Shown: in pieces, positions 16,854 through 26,788 of the stretch
Position numbering within the stretch: position 1 is the stretch's first letter
How the letters are laid out: the number at the start of each line of letters is the position of its first letter
Source of the DNA: Roseiarcus fermentans
GTDB taxonomy: Bacteria; Pseudomonadota; Alphaproteobacteria; Rhizobiales; Beijerinckiaceae
Direction of reading: 5' to 3'
DNA length: 64,000 nucleotides
NCBI RefSeq assembly: GCF_003315135.1
Contig: NZ_QNRK01000007.1
Coordinates: 62,001 to 126,000 of the forward strand
Program-made: the position numbers and the translations under genes
The notes under the pieces: generated by a model
What the model saw: only the letters and a program-made list of their open reading frames with translations
What the model was told of the DNA's origin: nothing
Database searches by the model: none

Positions 16854-17055
16854 ATGACGCTTCCCGCCGTCCTCGCGAGGAGCCCGAAGGGCGACGCGGC
16901 GATCCAGGGGCCGCCTGCGCCGACGTTGCAGCGCGGCGACGCCCGGCATACGGCAGGCCATGGCCGCGCGCCCCTGGATCGCCACGTCCCCCCGGATCCA
17001 AGTCCAGGGGTCGTTCCTCGCGATGACGAGCCACGTCGCTTCGCTCCTCGCGAGG
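16854..17055. repeat. Composite REP-like palindromic repeat region
   Basis: It contains TCCTCGCGAGGAGC, then 14-bp inverted arms GGCGATCCAGGGGC (16898-16911) and GCCCCTGGATCGCC (16970-16983), then TCGCGATGACG and finally GTCGCTTCGCTCCTCGCGA, the complement of the core seen at 4721-4738. It belongs to the same dispersed family as the 4.7-kb element. Confidence 0.65.
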
Positions 17056-17225
17056 ACCGCGGCTCGGGTGTTACTGAGGAATGTGAGGATGTCTCCGAAG
17101 CCGCCGGGAAAGCAGCAAAAACGAACTTGGCCGCAGGCTCGACGCCGCCGATGATTCCATCAGCGATCTGGCGGAACGTCTTATCAAGAAGGCCGGCAAT
17201 CGATCCCCTCGGCGGGCCAACGCGG

Positions 17226-17460
17226 CGGCCACGCCTTCATGGACCCGAGGCCCCTGCGCGCGGTCGCGCCGATCTCCAACGAGAACACGAGCATTCCGGC
17301 GGGCGGGCGCGATGGTTTCAGCGCCCTCTCCCCGAGATCGACCAACGCGGCCTCGATCCGGCCTCGGAGGCGCGCGTGCGTCCAGCCCCAGATCAAATTC
17401 CGCCGGCTCGCAGAGGCCCTCGAGCCGGGCGGCGATATTGACCCCCTGGCGGAGACCGGC
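17226..17460 (-). pseudogene. Frameshifted fragment of a class III adenylate/guanylate cyclase
   Basis: On the minus strand one frame reads GVNIAARLEGLCEP, the conserved cyclase segment with the Asn and Arg of the active site. A +1 shifted frame then continues RIEAALVDLGERALKPSRPP and AGMLVFSLE, the normal end of the cyclase domain and its linker. The N-terminal two thirds of the domain and everything after it are missing. It lies just downstream of the FadJ-like gene. An intact but different cyclase exists at 38.1-38.9 kb. The frameshift is read directly from the two frames. Confidence 0.7.
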
Positions 17461-17513
17461 GTCGCCGTCAACCGTGGGCGGCGGACGGGGAAACGTCGCC
17501 GCCCGCCGGCGCG

Positions 17514-19715
17514 CTACGCCGCCTTCTTCGCGGCGGCGTTGCCGTAGAACGTCTCGCCCTTTTCCGCCATCTCGACCAGCCGTTCCGGCGGGGCGAAGCG
17601 GGGGCCGTAGACCGCGGCGAGCGCGCGGGCGCGCTCGACGAAGGCCTTTGGCCCCATGCCGTCGATGAACGACAGCGTGCCGCCGGTGAAGGGCGCGTAG
17701 CCGAAGCCGAGGATCGAGCCGACGTCGGCCTCGCGCGGGTCGGTGACGACGCCTTCGAACAGGCAGCGGGCGGCCTCGAGCGCGGGCGGGAACAGGAAGC
17801 GGTCCTTGAGGTCCTGGACGCTGATCGTATCGGGATCGAGCGTCTTGCCGGCGATCGCCGCAAGCCCCGGCCACAGGCTCTTCTGTTGCCCCTGGGCGGG
17901 ATAGTCGTAAAAACCCTTGCCGTTCTTGCGCCCGAACCTCTGCTCCTTCACCACCATCGTCTCGATCAGCCGCTTCTGCGAAGCGTCGATCGCGCCGGCG
18001 CCGAGGTCGGCTTCGGTCGCCGAAAGAATCTTCCAGGCGAGATCGACGCCGGTCTCGTCGGTCAGCGCCAGCGGCCCGACCGGCAGGCCGGCCATCTTGG
18101 CGACGTTCTCGATCATCGCCGGCGGCACGCCCTCCATCAGCATCAAATGGGCTTCGAGCATGTAGTTGATGACGCAGCGGTTGACGTAGAAGCCGCGGCA
18201 GTCGTTGACCACGATCGGCGTCTTCTTGATCGCGCGGACGAAGTCCATCGCGACGCCGAGCGCCTTGTCGCCGGTTTTCTCGCCCATGATGATCTCGACC
18301 AGCATCATCTTCTCGACCGGCGAGAAGAAATGCACGCCGATGAACTGGTCGGGCCGGAGCGACGTCTCGGCGAGCGAGGTGATCGGCAGGGTCGAGGTGT
18401 TGCTGGCGAACACGACGTCGGGGCCGAGCACCGCCTGCGCCTTCTTCGTCGCCTCGGCCTTGACGCCGCGCTCCTCGAACACCGCCTCGACCACGAAGTC
18501 GCAGCCTTTCAGCGCCTCGTAGTCGGGGGTCGCGTGGATGCGGGCGAGCAGGGCCTCCTTGTCGGCCGCCTTGGCGCGCCCCTTGGCGATCTGGCCGCTG
18601 ATCACCTTGTCGGAATAGGCCTTGCCCTTGTCGGCCGCGGCCTGGTCGCGGTCGATCAGCACCACCTCGAGCCCGGCGTTGGCGGAGACGTAGGCGATGC
18701 CCGCGCCCATCAGGCCCGCGCCGAGGATGCCGATCTTCTTGAGATGGCTCGCCGGCGTGTTGGCCGGACGGCGCACGCCCTTGTTGAGTTCGCCCATCGA
18801 CAGGAACAGCGAGCGAATCATCGCCGCCGCCTCTTTCGACAGGAGAATATTGGTGAAATATTTGCTTTCCACCGCGAGCGCGAGGTCCATCGGCAGTTGC
18901 AGGCCCTCGAACACGCTCGACAGGATCGCCTTGGCGGCCGGGTAGTTGTCGTAGGTCTCGCGGCGGTAGATCGCGTTGGCCGGAGGCCAGGTCATCATGC
19001 CTACGGGCGAGAACACCTTTCCGGACGGCGGCTTGAACTTCGGATCGTCCCACGGCGCCTTGGCGTTGGGATTGGCCTTGACCCAATCCTTCGCGCGCTG
19101 GACGATCTCGCCGGCCGGCGCGACCTCGTGGATAAGCCCCATTTTCTTCGCCGCGGCCGGCTTGATCTGGTCGCCCTTGAACAGCATCTGCAGCGCGTCC
19201 GGCGTCGGCAGGAGCCGCGCCACGCGCTGCGTGCCGCCGCCGCCTGGAAACAGGCCGACCTTGATCTCCGGCAGGCCGACCCGGGTCTTCTCGCTGTCGG
19301 AGGCGATGCGATGGTGGCAGGCGAGCGCCAGTTCGAAGCCGCCGCCCATGCAGACCCCGTCAATCGCCATCGCGACCGGCTTGCCGCAGGTCTCGAGCCG
19401 CCGGTAGACGAGGTTCAATTGCTTGGTCACCTCGACCAGGGCGCGCATCGCCGCTTCCTTGCCCTCGGTCTTTGCGCGGCGGGCGTATTCGGCGCCAGCG
19501 GTCTGGAGGAAGGCGAGGTCGGCGCCGCCGACCCCCTTGGCGAGGGCGATGACGGCGCCCTTGACCGCGGCGTCGCTGGAAATCCTGTCGACGATCTGGC
19601 CGATCTCGGCCATGACGTCGGGATTGATGACGTTCATCGAGCGGCCGGGCATGTCCCAGGTGACGAGCGCAATGCCGTCGGCGTCGGTCTCGAAACGAAA
19701 ATTCTCGAGTTTCAT
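17514..19715 (-). CDS. fadJ: Fatty-acid beta-oxidation multifunctional enzyme (enoyl-CoA hydratase / 3-hydroxyacyl-CoA dehydrogenase)
   Basis: 733-residue FadJ/FadB-type protein. The N-terminal crotonase part holds DGVCMGGGFELALACHHRIA and GLPEIKVGLFPGGGGTQRVA, with the two Glu residues used for hydration. The middle Rossmann domain starts KKIGILGAGLMGAGIAYVSA near residue 328. The dehydrogenase part has SNTSTLPI, HFFSPVEKMMLVEII and the helical C-terminal domain. It would hydrate 2-enoyl-CoA and oxidise 3-hydroxyacyl-CoA with NAD+. It is the last gene of the fadE-GFA-thiolase-fadJ operon, 22 bp after the thiolase. FadJ versus FadB cannot be separated here. Confidence 0.93.
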   Translation of the reverse strand: MKLENFRFETDADGIALVTWDMPGRSMNVINPDVMAEIGQIVDRISSDAAVKGAVIALAKGVGGADLAFLQTAGAEYARRAKTEGKEAAMRALVEVTKQLNLVYRRLETCGKPVAMAIDGVCMGGGFELALACHHRIASDSEKTRVGLPEIKVGLFPGGGGTQRVARLLPTPDALQMLFKGDQIKPAAAKKMGLIHEVAPAGEIVQRAKDWVKANPNAKAPWDDPKFKPPSGKVFSPVGMMTWPPANAIYRRETYDNYPAAKAILSSVFEGLQLPMDLALAVESKYFTNILLSKEAAAMIRSLFLSMGELNKGVRRPANTPASHLKKIGILGAGLMGAGIAYVSANAGLEVVLIDRDQAAADKGKAYSDKVISGQIAKGRAKAADKEALLARIHATPDYEALKGCDFVVEAVFEERGVKAEATKKAQAVLGPDVVFASNTSTLPITSLAETSLRPDQFIGVHFFSPVEKMMLVEIIMGEKTGDKALGVAMDFVRAIKKTPIVVNDCRGFYVNRCVINYMLEAHLMLMEGVPPAMIENVAKMAGLPVGPLALTDETGVDLAWKILSATEADLGAGAIDASQKRLIETMVVKEQRFGRKNGKGFYDYPAQGQQKSLWPGLAAIAGKTLDPDTISVQDLKDRFLFPPALEAARCLFEGVVTDPREADVGSILGFGYAPFTGGTLSFIDGMGPKAFVERARALAAVYGPRFAPPERLVEMAEKGETFYGNAAAKKAA

Positions 19716-19737
19716 GGGGTCAGTCTCCGTCTCGCGC

Positions 19738-20946
19738 TCAGACGCGTTCGATGATGGTGGCGGTGCCCATGCCGCCGCCGATGCACAGGGTGACGAGGGC
19801 GGTGCTCCGTCCGGTGCGCTCGAGCTCGTCGAGCGCCGTGCCGAGGATCATCGCGCCGGTCGCGCCGAGCGGATGGCCGAGCGCGATGGCGCCGCCGTTG
19901 ACGTTGACCTTGTTTGGGTCGACGTCGAAGGCCTGGATGAAGCGCAGCACCACCGCCGCGAACGCCTCGTTCACCTCGAACAGGTCGATGTCGTTGATCG
20001 ACATGCCGGAGCGCGCCAGCACCTTCTTCGTCACGTCGACCGGGCCGGTCAGCATCATCGCCGGCTCCGAGCCGATGTTGGCGAAGGCGCGAATTCTGGC
20101 CCGCGGCTTCAGGCCTGCGCGCTCGCCCGCCTCGCGCGAGCCGAGCAGCACCGCCGCCGCGCCGTCGACGATGCCGGACGAATTGCCGGCGTGGTGGACG
20201 TGGATGATCCGCTCGACCTCCGGATGCGCCTGAATGGCGACGGCGTTGAAGCCGCCCTGCTCGCCGGGAATGACGAACGAGGGCTTGAGCGAAGCCAGCG
20301 ACTGCATGTCGGTCTGCGGGCGCATGTGCTCGTCGTGGTCGAGCAGCGGCAGGCCGTTGACGTCCTTGACCGGAGCGATCGAGCCCTTGAACCGGCCGGC
20401 GATCCAGGCCGCCGCCGCGCGCTTCTGCGACTGGACGGCGTAGGCGTCGACGTCGTCGCGCGAGAAGCCGTATTTCGTCGCGATCAGGTCGGCGGAGACG
20501 CCCTGCGGCATGAAATAGGCCGGGATGGCGATCGACGGATCGGCCGGCCAGGCGCCGCCGGAGGCGCCGAGGCCGACGCGGCTCATCGATTCGACGCCGC
20601 CGCCGATGGTCAGGTCGTGCTGGCCGCTCATCACCTGGGCCGCGGCGAAATTCACCGAATCGAGCCCCGAGGCGCAGAAGCGGTTGATCTGCACCCCCGG
20701 CACGGTGTCGCCGAAGCCCGCGGCCAGCGCGCCCATGCGGGCGATGTCGCCGCCGGCCTCGCCCACCGGATCGACGCAGCCCATGACGACGTCGTCGACC
20801 TGGGTCGGTTCGAGCTGGTTGCGGTCCTTGATCGCCTTGAGGGCGGTCGCGGCCAGCCGCAGGGTCGAGGCGGTGTGAAGCGCCCCGTCCGGCTTGCCGC
20901 GGCCGCGCGGCGTGCGCACGTGATCGAAAATGAAGGCGTCCGTCAT
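19738..20946 (-). CDS. fadA: Acetyl-CoA C-acyltransferase (thiolase)
   Basis: 402-residue thiolase that cleaves 3-ketoacyl-CoA with CoA in beta-oxidation. The nucleophilic Cys is in NRFCASGLDSVN (about residue 90), the His region is GGAIALGHPLGATGA, and the second Cys is in TLCIGGGMGTA near the C-terminus. DLFEVNEAFAAVVL is also typical. It lies between the GFA gene and fadJ with gaps of 40 and 22 bp, so it is transcribed with them and works on FadJ's product. Confidence 0.93.
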   Translation of the reverse strand: MTDAFIFDHVRTPRGRGKPDGALHTASTLRLAATALKAIKDRNQLEPTQVDDVVMGCVDPVGEAGGDIARMGALAAGFGDTVPGVQINRFCASGLDSVNFAAAQVMSGQHDLTIGGGVESMSRVGLGASGGAWPADPSIAIPAYFMPQGVSADLIATKYGFSRDDVDAYAVQSQKRAAAAWIAGRFKGSIAPVKDVNGLPLLDHDEHMRPQTDMQSLASLKPSFVIPGEQGGFNAVAIQAHPEVERIIHVHHAGNSSGIVDGAAAVLLGSREAGERAGLKPRARIRAFANIGSEPAMMLTGPVDVTKKVLARSGMSINDIDLFEVNEAFAAVVLRFIQAFDVDPNKVNVNGGAIALGHPLGATGAMILGTALDELERTGRSTALVTLCIGGGMGTATIIERV

Positions 20947-20986
20947 CCTGTTTCTCCCTGCGGCGCTTTCGGCCGCTCTTGAATGG

Positions 20987-21448
20987 TTAGGTTTCGTGAT
21001 CGGGATGCTGTCGCGACCCGACGCAGGCGTCGGGTCCGAAAAGGCCGGCGATGTCGCGGGCGGGCAGGGCGGCGACGGCGTCGACCCAGGCGAGTTTCGA
21101 CTCGACGCCGTACTGCATCCGCGGCGGCACGTCCGAAGGCTGGTCGAGGCTGCCGAGCGTGATCGAGATGCGGTCGCGCCCGACGACGCGGTAGGTGAGC
21201 GGCGTGCCGCAGTCGGCGCAGAAGCCGCGCTCGGCGACCGCGGAACTGGCGAAGGCCTTCGGCGTCCCGCGCGTCCAGACGAGGTCGCCGGCGGCGACGC
21301 CGGCGAAAGCCATGAACGGGCCTCCGCCGGCCTTCTGGCACATGCGGCAGTGGCAGACGTTCTCGCCCGTTGGCTTCGCCGTCAGGCGGTAGCGCACCGC
21401 GCCGCACTGGCAGCCGCCGGTCGGGCCGGCCTGCGCCTCTCCGCTCAT
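20987..21448 (-). CDS. GFA/CENP-V domain zinc protein
   Basis: 153-residue protein of the GFA (Gfa-like, Mss4 fold) family. Zinc ligands are visible in GGCQCGAVRY, CHCRMCQKAGG and FCADCGTPLTY. Some members act on S-hydroxymethyl-glutathione, but for most the substrate is unknown. It is embedded in the beta-oxidation operon, 28 bp after the acyl-CoA dehydrogenase and 40 bp before the thiolase, so a role linked to acyl-CoA or aldehyde metabolism is a fair inference. Confidence 0.9.
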   Translation of the reverse strand: MSGEAQAGPTGGCQCGAVRYRLTAKPTGENVCHCRMCQKAGGGPFMAFAGVAAGDLVWTRGTPKAFASSAVAERGFCADCGTPLTYRVVGRDRISITLGSLDQPSDVPPRMQYGVESKLAWVDAVAALPARDIAGLFGPDACVGSRQHPDHET

Positions 21449-21476
21449 GCCTCCTCCTCGTCCGTCCGTGTTCGCC

Positions 21477-23267
<1,791 letters not shown>

Positions 23268-23319
23268 AAGCTCCTCGGGACATGTCGTGACCGGGCGGTC
23301 GATGCGCCGCCGCTCGACC

Positions 23320-23333
23320 GTTCATATATGAAC
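23320..23333. promoter_or_regulatory. Perfect palindrome GTTCATATATGAAC upstream of the beta-oxidation operon
   Basis: This 14-bp self-complementary sequence lies 53 bp before the fadE-like ATG, in the only intergenic space of the operon. It is probably an operator for a TetR- or MarR-type regulator of fatty-acid use; no such regulator is adjacent. The palindrome is direct observation, the role is inference. Confidence 0.6.
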
Positions 23334-23430
23334 TATTTCGGCGAAAAGCAAGCCGTTTCCGCAACCCGACGTCCACGCCGGCCGGGCAGCGGTCAGTTAT
23401 CGTTGAAAACGTTACGAATCAGACGCGAGG

Positions 23431-23646
23431 TCAGCGCCGTTCCTGCTCGCGCCGCATCGAGGCGGCCGGGCCGGAATAGGCCTCCTGGCGATCGACGCTC
23501 CAGTAGCGCAGCTCGTCCAGCGGGATCGGCTCTCCCGTCACCGCACAGCGCACGTAGGCGCCCGGGCGGAGGATGCGGAAATCGCCGTCCAGATATTCGA
23601 TCCTGGCCTCGCCCGCCTCGGCGGGCCGTCGCTCGAACTTGTTCAT
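23431..23646 (-). CDS. DUF2093-family protein
   Basis: 71-residue protein common in Rhizobiales. The sequence FRILRPGAYVRCAVTGEPIP followed by LDELRYWSVDRQEAY is the DUF2093 signature. There is no signal peptide or membrane segment, and a single Cys (RCAVTG). It is divergent from rpsU. Function unknown. Confidence 0.88.
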   Translation of the reverse strand: MNKFERRPAEAGEARIEYLDGDFRILRPGAYVRCAVTGEPIPLDELRYWSVDRQEAYSGPAASMRREQERR

Positions 23647-23865
23647 GGTCGCAGGTCTTTCGATCGGACGGGCTTATGACACGGCTCGACCGGCCAGGGA
23701 AAGCGCAAAAGGGTCTCGATACCCCGCCGGCGCGCTGGACAGGGCGGCGCGGCTCTGATAATGGGCTCGCCACTGGACGGACCTCCGCAAGGGCAGGCCT
23801 CCTGCGAGCTTTTTTCGCCAATTCACAGGGTGTTCGGGGCTCAGCCTCAAAATACAGGATAGGCC

Positions 23866-24117
23866 GTGCAAGTACTCGTCCGCGACAACAACGTCGATCA
23901 GGCCCTCAAAGCGCTCAAGAAAAAAATGCAGCGCGAGGGGATCTTCCGGGAGATGAAGCTTCGCGGCCATTACGAGAAGCCGTCCGAGAAACGGGCGCGC
24001 GAAAAGGCGGAAGCGGTGCGCCGGGCGCGCAAGCTCGCACGCAAGAAGCTTCAGCGCGAAGGCCTGCTGCCGGTCAAGGCGAAGCCGGCCCCGGGCGCCG
24101 CCCGGCCGGCGAATTGA
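23866..24117 (+). CDS. rpsU: 30S ribosomal protein S21
   Basis: Small basic ribosomal protein of 83 residues from a GTG start. The sequence [20 protein letters not shown] then [20 protein letters not shown] is diagnostic of alphaproteobacterial S21, with the usual Lys/Arg-rich C-terminal tail. S21 sits on the 30S platform near the 16S rRNA 3' end and aids initiation. It stands alone with a strong terminator 49 bp after its stop. Confidence 0.97.
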   Translation: MQVLVRDNNVDQALKALKKKMQREGIFREMKLRGHYEKPSEKRAREKAEAVRRARKLARKKLQREGLLPVKAKPAPGAARPAN

Positions 24118-24165
24118 TGGCCGATTCGCCGCGGCGGTCGCGCCGAGGATTGCACGAGGGTTCGA

Positions 24166-24199
24166 CCCCGCCCGGACGCGGCGGGGTTTTTGTTTTTTT
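24166..24199 (+). terminator. Rho-independent terminator of rpsU
   Basis: Seven-base GC stem CCCCGCC / GGCGGGG with a seven-base loop (24166-24186), followed by a T-rich tract interrupted by one G (to 24199). It lies between rpsU and the TPR lipoprotein gene. Confidence 0.9.
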
Positions 24200-24256
24200 C
24201 AGCTTTGCGATGCAAGAGAAACATCCGCGTCGGCGTTCGGGACGCGGCGGAGTGGC

Positions 24257-25114
24257 ATGATGACAATGGGTCTCGGAACCGCCGCCAGGGCGGCTTTGAT
24301 CGCAGCGACCGCGCTCGCGCTCGCCGCCTGCAGCGAGTCCATGGGCGGCGTGAACGCGTCCAGCAAGGTGGCGGAAGTCGAGGCCGGGCCGAAAGCGCAG
24401 GAGTCCAACGCCGGCAACATCGACTCGCTGACCGAGGTCATCCAGCGCAATCCGCGCGACCCCGTAGCCTACAACACCCGCGGCGTGGTCTACGCCAAGC
24501 TCGGCCGCTATTCGAACGCGGTCGACGATTTCTCCCACGCCATCGAGCTCGACCCGCATTTCTCCGGGGCCTACACCAACCGCGCGCTCGCCTATCGCCA
24601 GCAGAAGCAGGACGATCTGGCGATGCAGGACTTCAGCCAGGCGATCGCCGCCAATCCCAACGCCGCCGCGGCCTATCTCGGGCGCGGCAACCTCGAGCGG
24701 GCGCACGACAATTACGACGCCGCGCTCGCCGACCTCAATCAGGCGATCCGGCTGAACCCGGAAGGCGCGCAGGCCTATCACGCGCGCGGCCTGATCTATC
24801 AGCGCCAGGGCAATCAGGCGCTGGCGATCACCGATTTCAACAACGCCATCGACCGCGACCCGTTCGCCGGCGCGCCCTACATGGCGCGCGGACAGAGCTT
24901 CCTCTCGACCGGGCAGTGGCAGAAGGCGGTGGACGACTTCGACGCCGCGCTCAACGTCGACGACCACAATTCCGACGCCTGGGCCGGCCTCGGGACGGCC
25001 TACGAGAAGCTCGGCAACCGGGCCAAGGCCGCGGAAGCCTACCGCAGCGCCGCCTCGCTCAATCCGGGGAACGCCGAAGCCAGGGCCGGGCTCGCGCGCG
25101 TCGGCGCGGGGTGA
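24257..25114 (+). CDS. TPR-repeat lipoprotein (NlpI-like)
   Basis: 285-residue protein. The N-terminus is a lipoprotein signal with lipobox LALAAC (Cys about residue 25). From about residue 55 there are six or so tetratricopeptide repeats, for example DPVAYNTRGVVYAKLGRYSN and PNAAAAYLGRGNLERAHDNY, which form protein-binding superhelices. It is probably anchored in the envelope and serves as an adaptor, perhaps in envelope maintenance as for NlpI. The gene has its own promoter after the rpsU terminator. Partners are unknown. Confidence 0.88.
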   Translation: MMTMGLGTAARAALIAATALALAACSESMGGVNASSKVAEVEAGPKAQESNAGNIDSLTEVIQRNPRDPVAYNTRGVVYAKLGRYSNAVDDFSHAIELDPHFSGAYTNRALAYRQQKQDDLAMQDFSQAIAANPNAAAAYLGRGNLERAHDNYDAALADLNQAIRLNPEGAQAYHARGLIYQRQGNQALAITDFNNAIDRDPFAGAPYMARGQSFLSTGQWQKAVDDFDAALNVDDHNSDAWAGLGTAYEKLGNRAKAAEAYRSAASLNPGNAEARAGLARVGAG

Positions 25115-25393
25115 CGAAGCCGGCCGGTCGCCTCGCGGCGCTTCCGATCGGTTCGGACGGTTCGTCGCAGACCCGGCCGCGCGCGATTTCGAGCAGGCAA
25201 AAGACGCCGTGACTGCGCACGCCGAGGCTTGAAGGAACGAGCGCCCGGGGCGGCCAGCCCTGCGGGTCCGTGTGCGGACGCCCGCATTCCGCCGGACACC
25301 GCGCCTTGGCGGTAAGCGACGCGGGCAACGTCATGCGTGACCTGATTGGGCCGGAGATACTCGCTCCGCTGCGTACCGAACAAATGGCCATAT

Positions 25394-26338
25394 TCAAAGC
25401 GCCGCCGCCGCGGCGACCAAGGTGACCTTGGCGTCAGGAATCTGCGCTTCCAGCTCCTTTTCCAGGGATCGGTTGATCGCGTCGATCTCGCCGATGCGCC
25501 GGTCCGCGGAAAAGCCGACCCCGATCTCGATATACTTGATCACACCGGAGCGCCGGGTGCGCACGTGATGGATCGCGTCGATACGGTCGAAGTAGGAGAG
25601 GAGCACGCGGTTGACCAGCGCGAGCTGCGAGGGATCGAGCATTCGGTCCATGAGGTCGGGCAAGGCGCCGGCAATCAGCTGGTAGGCTGTCCAGAGCATC
25701 ATCTGGACCACGACCGCCGAACCCACGAGGTCCGCGACCCGCCCGCTGATCTGGCCGGCGAAGATCGCCGAGACAAGGATGGCGAGCGTCGCCGAAGCTG
25801 AAGACACCACCTTCAGCAATCTCGTCCTGACCTGCCCGTCGATGAGGATGGAGGCGCCGAAGCGGCGGGCGCGCAGATAGGTCGTCAACATCCAGGCGTT
25901 CTGTGTCGTGTTGACCGCGCCGGTGGCGGCGGCGACCGCGAACCCGAGGGGGTTGGCCTGCGCCGGCTGCAGCATCGAGAGGACGCCGAGGGCGAAAATC
26001 CAGATGCTGGAGAGCACGAGCGCCATGCCGATCAGACAATTGAGGAAGCTTTCGATCTTGCCGGATCCGTACTGGTAGCTGGGCAGCCGCCCGCGGTGGA
26101 TACGTCGCATCACGAAATAGGCAAACAGTTCCAGCAGGGTGAGAAGGCAAGCGCGCATTGCGTCCGCCAGCAGCGTCAGAGACCCCGACCAGATCGCGAT
26201 GACCAGGATCGGCGTCGAGAGCAGCACGTCCGTCCCGACCCCGAGCGACATTGCGCGCTCGCGACCCCGATAGGCTTCCAACATCGGCGAGGCCGTGAAC
26301 CAGCGGCGAGGGTTGCTAATCCGAAAGCCGGCGCCCAT
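25394..26338 (-). CDS. CDF-family-like membrane protein lacking the usual metal ligands
   Basis: 314 residues with about six membrane helices and a cytoplasmic C-terminal domain, matching cation diffusion facilitators: SYQYGSGKIESFLNCLIGM is the loop before TM3, and HHVRTRRSGVIKYIEIGVGF is the family's C-terminal strand. The TM2 site, normally DxxxD, reads LLADAMRACLL: the first Asp is present, the second is Ala. In TM5, where HxxxD is expected, VVSSASATLA has neither. It may therefore be a non-transporting or altered homologue. A shorter start at MLEAYRGRERAM (26284) is possible. It lies at the end of a minus-strand group behind an AraC regulator. Confidence 0.72.
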   Translation of the reverse strand: MGAGFRISNPRRWFTASPMLEAYRGRERAMSLGVGTDVLLSTPILVIAIWSGSLTLLADAMRACLLTLLELFAYFVMRRIHRGRLPSYQYGSGKIESFLNCLIGMALVLSSIWIFALGVLSMLQPAQANPLGFAVAAATGAVNTTQNAWMLTTYLRARRFGASILIDGQVRTRLLKVVSSASATLAILVSAIFAGQISGRVADLVGSAVVVQMMLWTAYQLIAGALPDLMDRMLDPSQLALVNRVLLSYFDRIDAIHHVRTRRSGVIKYIEIGVGFSADRRIGEIDAINRSLEKELEAQIPDAKVTLVAAAAAL

Positions 26339-26441
26339 GGGAGTTTGCCAATCAGGATTTCGGGTCCGGACCCCCGGCTGACGTCGAGCCCGCGCCGGCG
26401 CAGAGGATGTGAAACACGGTTTGAGCGGTCAACAGGATCGC

Positions 26442-26756
26442 TTAGAAGTTCAGCGGAGCGAAAAAGCAGTAGGCGGCCGATTGAGAGCCGTCGAGAAATT
26501 GGCGATAGAAGATCCAGTATTCGCCGTCCTGACTCGGCTGCGCAAATTTGACGTCGAGCGGCGCGTGATAGCCTTCGACGACATATTCGCCGCGCACGTT
26601 GAACGTGACCTGTTCTGGCCGGAGGTGATGTGCCTCCGCGACCCCGCAGCACGCCGACTTTATCCAGCCCGGGACGTCCTTGCCGTTCGCCCATTGATCA
26701 TGGGCGACGGCCGGAGCGGCGCTCAACAGGAAAGCTGTGGCGATGCATAGACGCAT
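26442..26756 (-). CDS. Small periplasmic protein, unknown function
   Basis: 104 residues. The ATG preceded by GGAGG gives the signal peptide MRLCIATAFLLSAAPAVAHD, cleaved probably after AVA. The mature protein has a vicinal Cys pair (SACCGVAEAHHLR), two adjacent His residues and aromatic strand segments (EYWIFYRQFLDG, AAYCFFAPLNF). The Cys/His content suggests metal or disulfide chemistry. It lies between a membrane protein and the CDF-like gene on the same strand. Confidence 0.78.
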   Translation of the reverse strand: MRLCIATAFLLSAAPAVAHDQWANGKDVPGWIKSACCGVAEAHHLRPEQVTFNVRGEYVVEGYHAPLDVKFAQPSQDGEYWIFYRQFLDGSQSAAYCFFAPLNF

Positions 26757-26788
26757 GCGGCGACCTCCACTTGGAATGGACCTTCTCG

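Noticed and set aside
16854-17055. Possible CRISPR-like repeats
   Set aside because: The repeats are inverted and irregularly spaced with no spacers, fitting REP-like elements, not a CRISPR array.
24150-24186. GGTTCGACCCC, resembling a tRNA T-arm
   Set aside because: No D-arm, anticodon arm or acceptor partner is present; the segment is the rpsU terminator stem.
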